In this document: positions 9,314-18,239 of the stretch, in pieces
Layout of the letters: each line of letters opens with the position of its first letter
How positions within the stretch are numbered: the stretch's first letter is position 1
Assembly: GCA_000310025.1 (NCBI GenBank)
Contig: FN648746.1
Coordinates: 8,056 to 30,115 of the forward strand
Direction: 5' to 3'
Length of the DNA stretch: 22,060 nucleotides
Source: Ectocarpus siliculosus
Lineage: Eukaryota > Sar > Phaeophyceae > Ectocarpales > Ectocarpaceae
Made by a program: the position numbers and the translations under genes
Notes under the pieces: generated by a model
The model's database searches: none
Seen by the model: only the letters and a program-made list of their open reading frames with translations
What the model was told of the DNA's origin: nothing

Positions 9314-9502
9314 CTACACGGCCGTTGCCTCCCGCCGCTGTGCCTCTAGGTCGCTGTCGTCGCTGCTGACGTCTTCGCCGCTGTCGCTGCCGTTGTTGCT
9401 GCTGTTGTCGGTCTTGTCGATGCTGTTCCCACCTCCGTCGGCATCGACGTCGTCGTCACAGCAGTAGCCGTTTCGATCGTTGGGACTGTTGGCTTGAGCC
9501 TC
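9314..9502 (-). CDS. Possible alternative last exon: acidic C-terminal tail
   Basis: A pyrimidine-rich acceptor (minus-strand TGCTCTTGTAG ending at 9503) leads into 62 codons and a TAG at 9316-9314. The text is Asp/Ser/Asn-rich (SSNNGSDSGEDVSSDDSDLE), typical of a disordered acidic tail. It can be joined in phase 0 to exon 8 of the transporter if that exon ends at 9923 (AAG|GTCGGT), which removes a 420-bp intron and bypasses the stop at 9911. The proposed donor is weak, and the exon could belong to another transcript. The bases are a GTC/GCT-type repeat, so triplet expansion may explain the composition. Confidence 0.4.
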   Translation of the reverse strand, partial: EAQANSPNDRNGYCCDDDVDADGGGNSIDKTDNSSNNGSDSGEDVSSDDSDLEAQRREATAV

Positions 9503-9910
9503 CTACAAGAGCACAACGCGAGAGAGGAATTCGTATCGTGGCGCAGAACGAGTGGTTGAGACTACACGCTACTTTCACGGTTGTCACTGTGGTAGATTAC
9601 CTGGTGTACCTGACAAGAGGGATTGTTCGCGAGGTTGCGGCGTGTGGGCAGGTACTGATGATATACTTCGAAGTATTTGCCACGCATGCCGCCGCGATTT
9701 GTTTCTTTCTCATCGCCGACCCACAAAACTTGAACGAAGAACATCTTGCGCTGCGGCCATCCCAGCCCTTCCGCCGAGCGCACTACACGCCCCCTTTAAC
9801 AATTGCGTCGCCAGCCGCCCCGTTTACCCCCCAGACCCGATCCTACAGAACAAAAAGGCCCGGATTGCCTGAAATTTGCCCTGTGGAGTACAAGCGATAC
9901 ACCATCGTGT

Positions 9911-10242
9911 TCATTCACCGACCTTCGCAACGAGCTCGTACGAAGAGCGCCCATCATCGCCACCACCGCCGCAGCAGCCGCCCCAGCACCGTCGGCTGCT
10001 ACCAGGTGGCATACCTTTTGCCCCCGGTCGCCCGTCGCGCGCGTCGGTGCCGCTGATCCACCGTTTCGCCGTGGGAAGGACCAGCAACAGCAGGGACAGC
10101 GAAGGCAAAGCGGCGCTGACGGCGAAGCACCTAGAAGCACCGAGGCCTGCGTACAGGAGCCCTCCCAGCATCGCCCCGAGCCCGAAGCCCAGGCCCCAGT
10201 GGATCCCGGACACGACTCCTTGAATCGTCGTCCGCAAGTGAG
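9911..10242 (-). CDS. Transporter exon 8 (TM11-TM12, C-terminus)
   Basis: Acceptor CCACAG|CTCAC, phase 1; the junction reads IAP-A-HLRTTIQG. Encodes TM11 (HWGLGFGLGAMLGGLLYAGL) and TM12 (CFAVSAALPSLSLLLLVLP), then a Gly/Arg-rich tail ending SYELVAKVGE and TGA at 9911. A weak donor nine bases before the stop codon could splice this exon to the acidic exon at 9502. Confidence 0.85.
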
Positions 10243-13127
10243 CTGTGGTTGGATTTTGTGTTTGTGAGGTCCGTGGAAGGACCGAGGGACGGTTAGATGG
10301 GAGGCAGCCCTCGGGTCAGGGCGAACCGTTCGCATGCCTACGCATGGCGTATGGTGTGTGTGGTGGGCGTATGTGGGCGCGCGCGTGGGCGCGAGGCAGT
10401 GTTTTGCGTGTGATCGCGCCGGCCACGTCCACGAGAGGGAGGAAAGTTTCCGAGAGGTTACATGTATTCTGTATGGGGAATGGGCGAGTTCGGTATGAGG
10501 ACTGTCCAAGAACAACACCCGTTGTGTTTCGTTTGTTGCCTAAACATGCGGCATCGGCACGACCACACCCAGCCCGAATCCAAAGCTACAACGCCGTGCC
10601 AAAACTCGCAGTGCAGTGTAGGAGTCAGCCGTGGTATCTTGCAACGATTGACGAAATACAAAAGCGTGCATGGGCAGGACGAGAGAGCACAAAGAAACAA
10701 GAACACTAGCATTTGTAGTTGGCAGCGGCAGCAGCACAACGTGCCTGGAGCGATCCCGTGCGCGTATTCGGTGGTGGCTGCCCACATTGCGGCGAAGGTC
10801 AGGCCGTGCAGCACCTCGGCCGGGAGGACCCACCACGGCTTTCGTAGCACCTGAGCCAGTTCGAGGGTCGAGTTCGTCCCGAAGAGGACAGCACAGGGGC
10901 AACGAGACACTTCAATTCCATGCAACTCAGAACAGAGGTAGAGACTAACAGCCTTCCGCCATGGCAGGAATAGCCGGCAGAGTCGGTCTCATGTCCCCCA
11001 ATGGACCGGGCGGCCAGAATGTGATTCAAGTGAAGGCATGTATGCGATGGGCGCGTTCGGCACTACTTTAGCACGGGTTCAGATAGGTAAGAGTGGTTCA
11101 GTGCGCTGCTATGGTCGTCACCGCCCTCGTTGGACGGAAAGACATTGCTGTGCAATCCTGTGAACGCGGAAAAAGAGATAGGGTGAGGGGATCCTGGTTC
11201 CCGAGGTAGGAGGAAGCAGACGAGACAAACGGAGAGACAAAGAAGGATATGTCGCTGCAGTTGGCCGACGAAATTTGTAAAGCGTCGAGTACGAGCCAAG
11301 GCTCGATATTCTTTCTTTGCCTCCGTCGCCCAGGATGGCCCATGGCGAACGACCTGGTGTCCAATCCACCATTGACCTGCTGTGTCCCTAGGGCAAGAAG
11401 AAACAAAATGATTTTCCTTTTGTCTTCAGTGCTTGGGCAACCTGTACACCTTTGAACCACTGAAAGAGTCTTCCTGTGCGGTGGTGGCCGTACGAGGGAA
11501 AAAAATGTTTCAGGACACCCGATTTTCTGCCTCACAGCGACCTCGCGAACGCCGGCTGAACTCACTTCGCAACAACACCAGGCACCCTACCCCTCTACCT
11601 CTACAAACGTGGCCACTGCTCTGAAGGAGCGAAAGCTAAACAATTGGAGGGAAGGGGAAGGGAGGGCCCCCCACCACTGCCTGCGGAGGCGACAAACTTC
11701 CATCCAGGCGGATAGCGAGTGCGCCAGCTCTCTCGAGCCTACGGTAAGCGGGGGAAGACAAAAGACAAGGCTCACCGAATAGTAGATGAAGCGAGTCAGG
11801 TAGGCCACCTGGGTGAGGGCGATCACTCCCCGTACGCCGACCCGCCTGATGAGAGGCCCCGAGAGGTAGAAGAACGGCACTTCCGCGATGCACATGATGA
11901 GACGCGCGAGCCCGCACAGCACGTGCGAACCCCCGAGCTCTTCCAGCCTTGGTTGGGAGATGGGGTTGGGGGGTTGTGTGGGAGTTGAAGCACAAGAGTA
12001 CAAGGAGGGCAGCAGCGTAGGGGTTATAGCAGGGTCAGGGTTAACATCCGTGTGGGAGTTGAAGCACAGAGTAGAAGGAGGGTGGCAGCGTATGGGCTAT
12101 AGCAGGGTCAAGGTTTACATCAAAGGTCAACTCCAGTCCAGAATGCAGTCATATTTAGGGGCCTCGAGTGTCTACCGGTGGAGGGATAAGGGCGGCGCAA
12201 TGTGCGGCATGGAGGAAAATGGGCAAGCCGAGGTTCATGCAGGCTTCGCCTTAAACACCAACGCGAACACAGAGCATGCGTACAGGAGGGCTGCTCTTGC
12301 GCGTGTGGTTCGCCACCTCAGAACGGCCGGCATGATGAGTGTTTAGCTTCGGTTTCAGTTTCGCCTCTCATACAAAAAACCAGAATAAACTCTGTTCATG
12401 CATCGACGTCGGCGACGCTTTGTCACTGAATCGGCGAGAGCACAACATGGTCGACTAAAAACAAACCACCCAAGCATCAGAGCATCACCACGCAAAACCA
12501 TGCTATTTGTACTGCAGTGCTATTGAGACTCCGACCAACCAACCACCAACAAGAGGATTTTTCAGTCAACAACCGCACGATCCCCACGAACAAGAGCAAA
12601 CGATTGCTCCAAAACGTCGGTAATTTCTCCGCCATCACCTAATGAAGAGAAACGTGTCGATCACGCCCGCTCCCATGCCGCTGAGCCCCACTGCCATGAA
12701 AAAGGAAGCGCTCTCTCCCGTGTACATCATGATCCGGACGGCCATGAGCACACCCTCCTGCTCTTTCGCCTTCGCCCCGGGTCCCTCACCATCACCTCTG
12801 CTGGGGCCGCTGCTGCCGTTGTTGTCGCCGCCCCCGTCCTTGTCCGAGGTCGTCCTAGGGCGGGACAGCAAGGCGGCGTGCGTTTGGGCTTCGTCGTTGC
12901 CTTCGGGCTCGTCGTCGTCGCGGAGATGGAGCTTAATATCATCAGCGGTGGCGGCGGTATCGGTGGCCACTGCTGGGGTCACGGCGGCAGTTCCGATGAG
13001 ACCGCCGCACTCCGGTTCTCCCTCCGTCTTGTCACGAGCAACAGCGCAGCCTCGGGATGAGGTCCGAGGAGACACGGGACTCTCCGTGCTCTTTTCGCCG
13101 AGCTCGAAGTCTCCTCCCGTAGCGACG

Positions 13128-13159
<32 letters not shown>

Positions 13160-16100
13160 GCCAAGCTGCTTGTCTCTGGGTTTGGTTCAGGAGGACACGG
13201 AAACCAGATGCACGGACATCATCATCATCATCATCATCATTGATTCATCGGTGAAGGCAAAACAAACTGTCCCGGCGAAGTTATCAACCCGTCAGGCCAC
13301 ATTGCGCAGACGTTGTAGGTTGTAGTGGGATGCGCGCGCAAGGTCGCAGAGCCGTGAGATATCGAAAGGCACGGGCAATTTCAACGCTTCAGGCGGGGGC
13401 GAAGAGACACGCGCTCCTTTGTGGGCACCCGTAGGAGGGTCAAAATGCGCACGCGCGGATGTCTCCTTGTGCCCTGACTCGACGCTCGTGACAGTGGTCT
13501 TGAGCGCTTCACGCCACCGTGGGTTCGGTCGGCCGTTGGGCACTGCATAGCGTGCAGATCTACAAAGATGTAACACCATTCGACGGCTCTGCTGCTGTAC
13601 CGGGGTGCCTCCCTCTCCTTAGCCACACCTCTTGTCAACAGCAGCAGCGCGTGCCACTCGATCGTCTCGATGCACACTTTGCCACTCAACGCAGCGCTTG
13701 GCAATTCAACACTGTTCCCGACAGGAAACGCAACTTATCCTGACGCACCTCACAAGGGACCGGCCCATAAGCACCAAGCACACCATCCACAAAACGCAGC
13801 ATGAAACTCGCCCTGCTCACGGTTCTCACCGGGTGGCGGTTCCGCCCCCTCGTCGCCCGATGGGAACGCCGGTCGACGCCGCCATCGCCACCGCGACATT
13901 CGCGACGAACACGATCATGACCCCGGTGTAGCTGCCGCCGTAGGAGTCGCACACGTAGCCCCCGATGAGCGAGGCGATCCCGAAACCAATCGCACCCCAC
14001 AGCCGAAGATTGCCGGTATCTGCTTTGGTAAGGAGAGGTGTCGGGGGGGGGGGGCGGCGGCGTTACTCTAGATATGTTGCGCAGCCATGAAACAACAGAA
14101 CCACGCATGTTCGGAGGCAAAGCACGCGGTCAGGATATCAAAAAGGTGGGTTATTAAAGCTTTATAAGATAGCCAGCCCGGTCCCAAACGTTTGGCGTAG
14201 ACGCCATGACTTATCCCAGTCACGTCGAATAGCCACCTACTTTTGTTTCGGATAGCCTAGTCATCCAAGGTCTGTTGGCACTACCCTTGAGAGAGGGTGC
14301 TACGGTTTTAAATTTTTAGAACGCGACCTCTGTAAAAAACGCAAAATAGTATATTATTCCTTCGACAGAAGTAAGTAGTGAGTGAAAGACTCTGAATTCG
14401 GGTACCGCCGCGGGGTATCGAAACACGACACCGCAACTGCAATCACGTTTCCCGCTGGTGGTGGTCGCTTTCTCCGGCTCCGACACGATACGGCAGGCCG
14501 ACGACCTCAAGGTGTTTCGCGAATGGTTGTACGACTGAGTTGCTGCCAACGCATTGGCGTACGGAGCAACTCCCATAGCTCCCTGACCCAAAGGCAGATA
14601 TACAGAAAGCTCCCGGTTGATAGATGTTTTTTCTCTCACCCGTCCCCTCCGAAGGCATGCCTAATGGACGAGTCGATGAGGCTGCCGGTGGGACTGGTCG
14701 AGAAGGAGCAAGACGCCTCCACCGCTGCCACCGCCAAGAACGTTCCCGCGAAAAGCACCGACGGTCGAGTGACGGTGTACAAAAACAACGCCGTATAGAC
14801 CACCTTGGTTTTCGCATTGATGGGCCGTGGGGAGGGGTCGGAGGGCGGACAGTTGCTGGCTCGTTCATGGGTGTTTTTCGGAGAGCCCACCATGGCCTCG
14901 CACAGAGATGCGGCTACCGCTCGGCTGACACGAGTTTTCGACCCTCCATGGAACAGGAGGGATGCAAACAATCGAAGATACGTCAAGATACCATCCTGAT
15001 ACACATGCACGAGCAGTGCGACGTAGAGCGGTACAATTGTAGGCGATGGGGGCGGCGGCTCAACAACCACACATGTCAGCAGTCCTCGCCAAGAGACTGT
15101 AGACCGCCAACAAAATACAAGAGGCACGTTCCGCGCACATCGGGCGAGCCTACCCGGACATGAACCGTTTGAAACGCACACGCCTTCTGCGCAACGTCAT
15201 CAAACTCGGGGCTGGCTGGCAAGATACTTGGTATGGTATACACGAGCCGGGGCGACCTCTGGCCATGCACATGATCAAGAGACTTGGCCTTGTTCGTCCT
15301 CAAACGAGTCCCTCGGCAGCGCTTTAGGTAACCAACCCCCCACGATCCGTAGACTGCTTCCAAGTCGTCCCGGGCGAATGCACGCGTGTGGGTGCGTCAC
15401 TAGAAACGCATATGGCAGGCCTAGTGCTGCCATGGTTTGACACAGCACGCACGCACCTGCTGGTGAATGCTATGCCTGTCCGCGAACGCGCACATGACCG
15501 GGGTTACGAAGAAGGAGGCCACGGGTCGAATCGCCCCCAATATACCGACCTGGTGTTCTGGTTTTCTCGGCGGGCAGCGAACAGCAGCAAGGCAAAACGG
15601 CAGCAACATTAGGTAAGCAGAGCAAAAGGAGAGGTATTTCAGGGTGTCACTCTACTTCTAACGTTTCGTTGAAGTTCACTAGCCTTCCCATGGGGTGACG
15701 TCGGTATGAACTTCGGGAGGTGTGCATATCACTGAGTTTGTAAGCTGATCGGCAGCTTTACCAGAGGCTTGAACCTCGGAACTTGTCGATGAGCGCCGCT
15801 CTCGAAAACCAGGTTTCGATTTATTCTTTCCTTGAGTCCGCCAGGTACATTCGAGAATGGCAGCTGTATCCCCGCTCCTTGCGTGCAGTTTCCGTACGTC
15901 CTGATGCTCGAGACCAGTCTACATACGGCACCTATAAATGCTCGACAGCAGTGTACAGCACCCTGTCGCAACCAACTAAATAATAAGATTTGATGGTCGG
16001 TAAATATTAAGCAAGCAGTAAATTTTGTACACAGCAGCATCCTCTCACCGGAGAGCCCCTTGGATCGCCAGATGAGGGGCATGAACGGCGCGACACAGCC

Positions 16101-16160
16101 GTGTGCCATGAAAAGGAAGAAATAAAGCACGCATGCTATCACGGCTGCTCTTTGCGCCAT
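9911..16160 (-). CDS. Multi-exon MFS transporter, MFS_1_like / MFSD6-type
   Basis: A roughly 570-residue, 12-TM secondary transporter. Exons read on the minus strand: 16160-16049, 15557-15457, 14803-14640, 14022-13830, 13175-12639, 11947-11776, 10850-10745 and 10242-9911. Introns are 491, 653, 617, 654, 691, 925 and 502 bp. Family signatures in order: APFMPLIW-SKGLSE, GILGAIRP-ADR, SPTGSLID, NLRLWGAIGFG, DTFLFIRLEELGGSH, AEVPFF-SGPLI, VLPAEVLHGLTFAAMW, and IQGVVSGIHWGLGFGLGAMLGG. These are hallmarks of the MFS_1_like (MFSD6-related) family; the substrate is unknown. The start is the first ATG after an in-frame TAA, in GCCATGG context. All joins keep phase except intron 3 (donor phase 2, acceptor phase 1), which suggests a missed microexon or an indel. 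Intron 7 needs a GC donor. The C-terminus may instead continue into the acidic exon at 9502-9314. Location is likely a cell or organelle membrane; no targeting signal is evident. Confidence 0.85.
10745..10850 (-). CDS. Transporter exon 7 (TM10)
   Basis: Acceptor GGCTCAG|GTG, phase 0. Encodes VLRKPWWVLPAEVLHGLTFA then AMWAATTEYAHGIAP, the family's proline/glutamate-rich TM10. The only donor that keeps frame with exon 8 is CCAG|GCACGT, a GC donor, phase 1. Confidence 0.87.
11776..11947 (-). CDS. Transporter exon 6 (TM8-TM9)
   Basis: Acceptor CCAAG|G, phase 2, gives DTFLFI-R-LEELGGS across the junction, a family signature. Encodes CIAEVPFFYLSGPLIRRVG and TM9 (VIALTQVAYLTRFIYYS). Donor TTCG|GTGAGC, phase 0. 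Confidence 0.9.
11976..12122. repeat. Tandem duplication, 74-bp unit x 2, inside intron 5
   Basis: Two imperfect copies beginning GTGTGGGAGTTGAAGCACA at 11976 and 12050 run through GTAGGGGTTATAGCAGGGTCA-like text. Copies differ at about ten positions. Both lie fully within the transporter's intron 5, close to its 3' splice site. Confidence 0.8.
12639..13175 (-). CDS. Transporter exon 5 (central loop and TM7)
   Basis: Acceptor ACCCAG|A, phase 2, completes an Arg codon. The first 140 or so residues are a low-complexity cytoplasmic loop between TM6 and TM7: a run of ten Gly from a (GGC)n microsatellite, then Asp/Glu/Gly/Pro-rich text. TM7 follows (AVRIMMYTGESASFF-GMGAGVIDTFLFI). Donor ATTAG|GTGATG, phase 2. 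The family normally has a shorter loop here. Confidence 0.87.
13134..13162. repeat. (CCG)9 microsatellite, translated as poly-Gly in exon 5
   Basis: Nine CCG units plus CC on the + strand, read as GGC codons on the gene strand, giving a Gly run near the start of the central loop. Length changes would stay in frame. Confidence 0.9.
13217..13240. repeat. (CAT)8 microsatellite in intron 4
   Basis: Eight perfect CAT units, about 40 bases upstream of the exon 5 acceptor on the gene strand. They sit in the region where branch-point and tract sequences would be expected. Confidence 0.9.
13830..14022 (-). CDS. Transporter exon 4 (TM5-TM6)
   Basis: Encodes DTGNLRLWGAIGFGIASLIG, the signature TM5 start of this family, then TM6 (VMIVFVANVAVAMAAS). 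The acceptor is either AAAG|CAG (14022) or CAG|ATACC (14019), both phase 1 after a C-rich tract. Donor ACCCG|GTGAGA, phase 2. A run of 12 G (+ strand, 14043-14054) lies just upstream in the intron. Confidence 0.82.
14640..14803 (-). CDS. Transporter exon 3 (TM3-TM4)
   Basis: Acceptor AACCAAG|GTG, phase 0. Encodes VVYTALFLYTVTRP, a second hydrophobic run, and TSPTGSLIDSSI-FGGD, matching the family's SPxxxLLD motif after TM4. Donor GACGG|GTGAGA, phase 2, which conflicts with the phase-1 acceptor of exon 4. Confidence 0.75.
15457..15557 (-). CDS. Transporter exon 2 (TM2)
   Basis: Acceptor AACCAG|AACACC in phase 1 completes a Glu codon with exon 1. Encodes QVGILGAIRPVASFFVTPV and an ADR motif at the TM2-TM3 loop, the usual MFS position for D-R. 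Donor CAG|GTGCGT, phase 0. Confidence 0.85.
16049..16160 (-). CDS. Transporter exon 1 (start codon, TM1)
   Basis: ATG at 16160-16158 in GCCATGG context, with an in-frame TAA 15 bases upstream. Encodes TM1 (VIACVLYFFLFMAHGCVAPF) and the start of the GLS-E loop. Donor TCCG|GTGAGA, phase 1. Confidence 0.82.
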
Positions 16161-17962
16161 GGCTTGTCCTGGTTATTGTATGCGAGTCTCGAGTTTCCTG
16201 ACACGACGAAACGCGCTGGTTGGAGCATCACCAAAGGTCGCGAAGATTGGGTGTACGACCATGGCACCAACAAAATAGCAGTACATAGTACTGAACAGCA
16301 ATGGATTCATTAGATAGGGGAACAAAGAACAAGGGGAAAACTGGACAATTTTTGAAGTACATTCATCCAGGTGCGAGGGTGGTAAGGCATGATCACGTAT
16401 CTGCGCACATGTCTACAATCAGCGGGGCTCATCATCTCGACAGGAAACGGAGCTTCGCCGAGTGCCTTCTACAGGCATCGTTGCGCAGATCTCAGCATCG
16501 GCTACCCGTTCTGCGTCGGTGACTGACATAACACCAGATAGGATTTGATGCTCCGTTACGAATACGCACGACCGTGCACCGACAGGAAGTAACCTTCAAG
16601 CCCGCAGCAGCTGCAGCTTGGTACCTGCACAGCAGATGAGATCCTCGGTGCTGACTGTACACAAGGACACAAGGTATAGCAGTCACCATCATTGAAGTTG
16701 GCGTACACATATATGCATACGCACACACCCGCTCAACACCACAGATCACGGCGACGACAATGGCCGGGAATTTACCACTGAAACGCATTTCTTCACCTTC
16801 TTCGCTGTCGCGCCGTGCACTTCGCCCCTCCTCGCCGGAGGGGGGGGGCTGGTTGCTGGTCGTCCAGAGATGATGTCAACGTCACAGAGGTTCTGTTCTC
16901 CAGAACGTTCCTGTTCGTGTTGCGCCGCACGCGCATCCGATCCGGAGATGCGCCGAGAACCGTCCCGGACCTCTGCCCCAGTCTTCCCCCCCCCCACCCC
17001 TTCAGGTGTGTGCCACACCGAGTGTGCTCCTTGCGGGAAGTCAACAACATGGTACACACACATATCGGTGGAATTCTCTCCGATGGTTTGTTACTGCCAA
17101 CACAGCTTTGAAAAGGAGAGAGGGGTCTCATTTTTCGGGGTTGTCATCATCTCCCTCCTCTCCAAAAACGATCCGGGATCGATCCCGGTCAGTATCTTCG
17201 TTTTCTGTGTTCATGACCCCAACAGCACAGAATCATTTTCCGTCCCCACAGCTTTCACCTGTCTATCCTACCTGGGAGCCTCCCGCAGTTAGGCGTCGTT
17301 GATCAGCTATTTACGAGGGGGGGGAGTGACGATGCAGCATCCGCGGTGAGGGTACGAAAAAATGGTCGCAACAAAACCTTTGGGCACGAGAAGGGCATCC
17401 AGGTTATCTTATCGAAGCATGTCTGCAAACAGCAACGCAAAAAACAAACTGCAGCAGCAGCAGCAGCAGCAGCAGCCATGTGTATTGTTGCCCTGGCTGT
17501 GGCTCTTCTGAGCTTAGGCGCGGCAACGGACAGTCGTGAAAATACAATTCCAATGCAACAAGGGAATAATCAGAAGGCTCGTACCTACAATGGCAGACAG
17601 ACCATCTATTAGATCAAGATCCGCCCGGATCATGTAAATCATGTGAGTGAGCGAGTTTGGATTTATTTGGGTGAGGCCTCCTACTGCGCCGGACTGTGGT
17701 CCCGCTCATGTACTCCAGTGCCCACTTTGAATGCACTTGACCACTAGGGTGGTTCGTTGCCGCCTCACCCCCCTGTAAATTTTCTTAACACGCTTGCTTG
17801 GTCACAACAACACGCCGCAGCGTGTACGGGGAAATAACTGTGGTATTCATGGTAGTATTGGATAGGCGATATCGTGTGGCGATCACTACAGCAGCAGTAA
17901 GTCCATAGCAACGTACGGAACCTCCCCCAGGGGGTGAACGGGTTGATCCACATCATATACAA
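16161..17962. other. Upstream flank of transporter gene; no recognisable gene
   Basis: Contains the 5' flank and probable promoter of the minus-strand transporter; no TATA box or known element could be assigned. Short ORFs on both strands are domain-free. There is a 16-bp perfect palindrome CCGGGATCGATCCCGG at 17173-17188, a CAGTA-N5-TACTG hairpin near 16275, the (CAG)8 run, and poly-G/poly-C runs near 16845, 16987 and 17315. Confidence 0.45.
17452..17475. repeat. (CAG)8 microsatellite
   Basis: Eight perfect CAG units, preceded by CTG and followed by CAGCCATG. A + strand ORF reads it as poly-Ala, but this ORF has no other protein-like feature. Confidence 0.85.
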
Positions 17963-18239
17963 ATAGAGCACCTCCACGAGAGACTTTTTTCTGCTGCGAA
18001 AAAGCTAGGCACAGGGAATGCCACTGCATCAATTTCGGCCAATAGACCGGATCTTGCCAATTCGTTGGTTTGATGCAGAGCAGTGAGCGCACCCCACACA
18101 AGCACGCGTAAAGCTTGCCGCCTGCACCAGCCGGCGCGCTGGGAGTGGGCTGAATAGTCTTGCTGGCCCTACTAGCCTTTGTCACACAAAGCTCCAAGCC
18201 ATAAACGGTATTCTGAAGGAGTAACGAGCGTGGAATGTA
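17963..18239 (-). repeat. Long inverted repeat, left arm (277 bp)
   Basis: Reverse complement of 19813-20090 with six substitutions and one 1-bp indel (about 97.5% identity). Outer end ATAGAGCACC, inner end GGAATGTA; similarity stops abruptly at both ends. It carries an open frame on the minus strand (GLELCVTKASRASKTIQPTP and onward) shared with the other arm. The differences include both silent and replacement changes, so it need not be coding. Confidence 0.92.

Noticed and set aside
9796-10518. 240-codon minus-strand ORF
   Set aside because: It overlaps exon 8 in a different frame and runs into intron 7. The 10242-9911 frame encodes recognisable TM11-TM12 text.
10540-10925. Minus-strand ORFs of 120-155 codons around exon 7
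   Set aside because: Only 10850-10745 matches the transporter family. The rest is intron sequence read through, or a shifted frame.
12642-13325. 227-codon + strand ORF
   Set aside because: It is antisense to transporter exon 5 and carries the (CCG)n and (CAT)n repeats as poly-Pro and poly-Ile. The minus strand has the family signatures and matching splice sites.
13686-14120. 144-codon minus-strand ORF
   Set aside because: Overlaps exon 4 out of frame; the signature NLRLWGAIGFG is in another frame of the same strand.
17346-17612. ORF with poly-Ala and a hydrophobic stretch
   Set aside because: The poly-Ala comes from the (CAG)8 microsatellite, and nothing else supports a gene.
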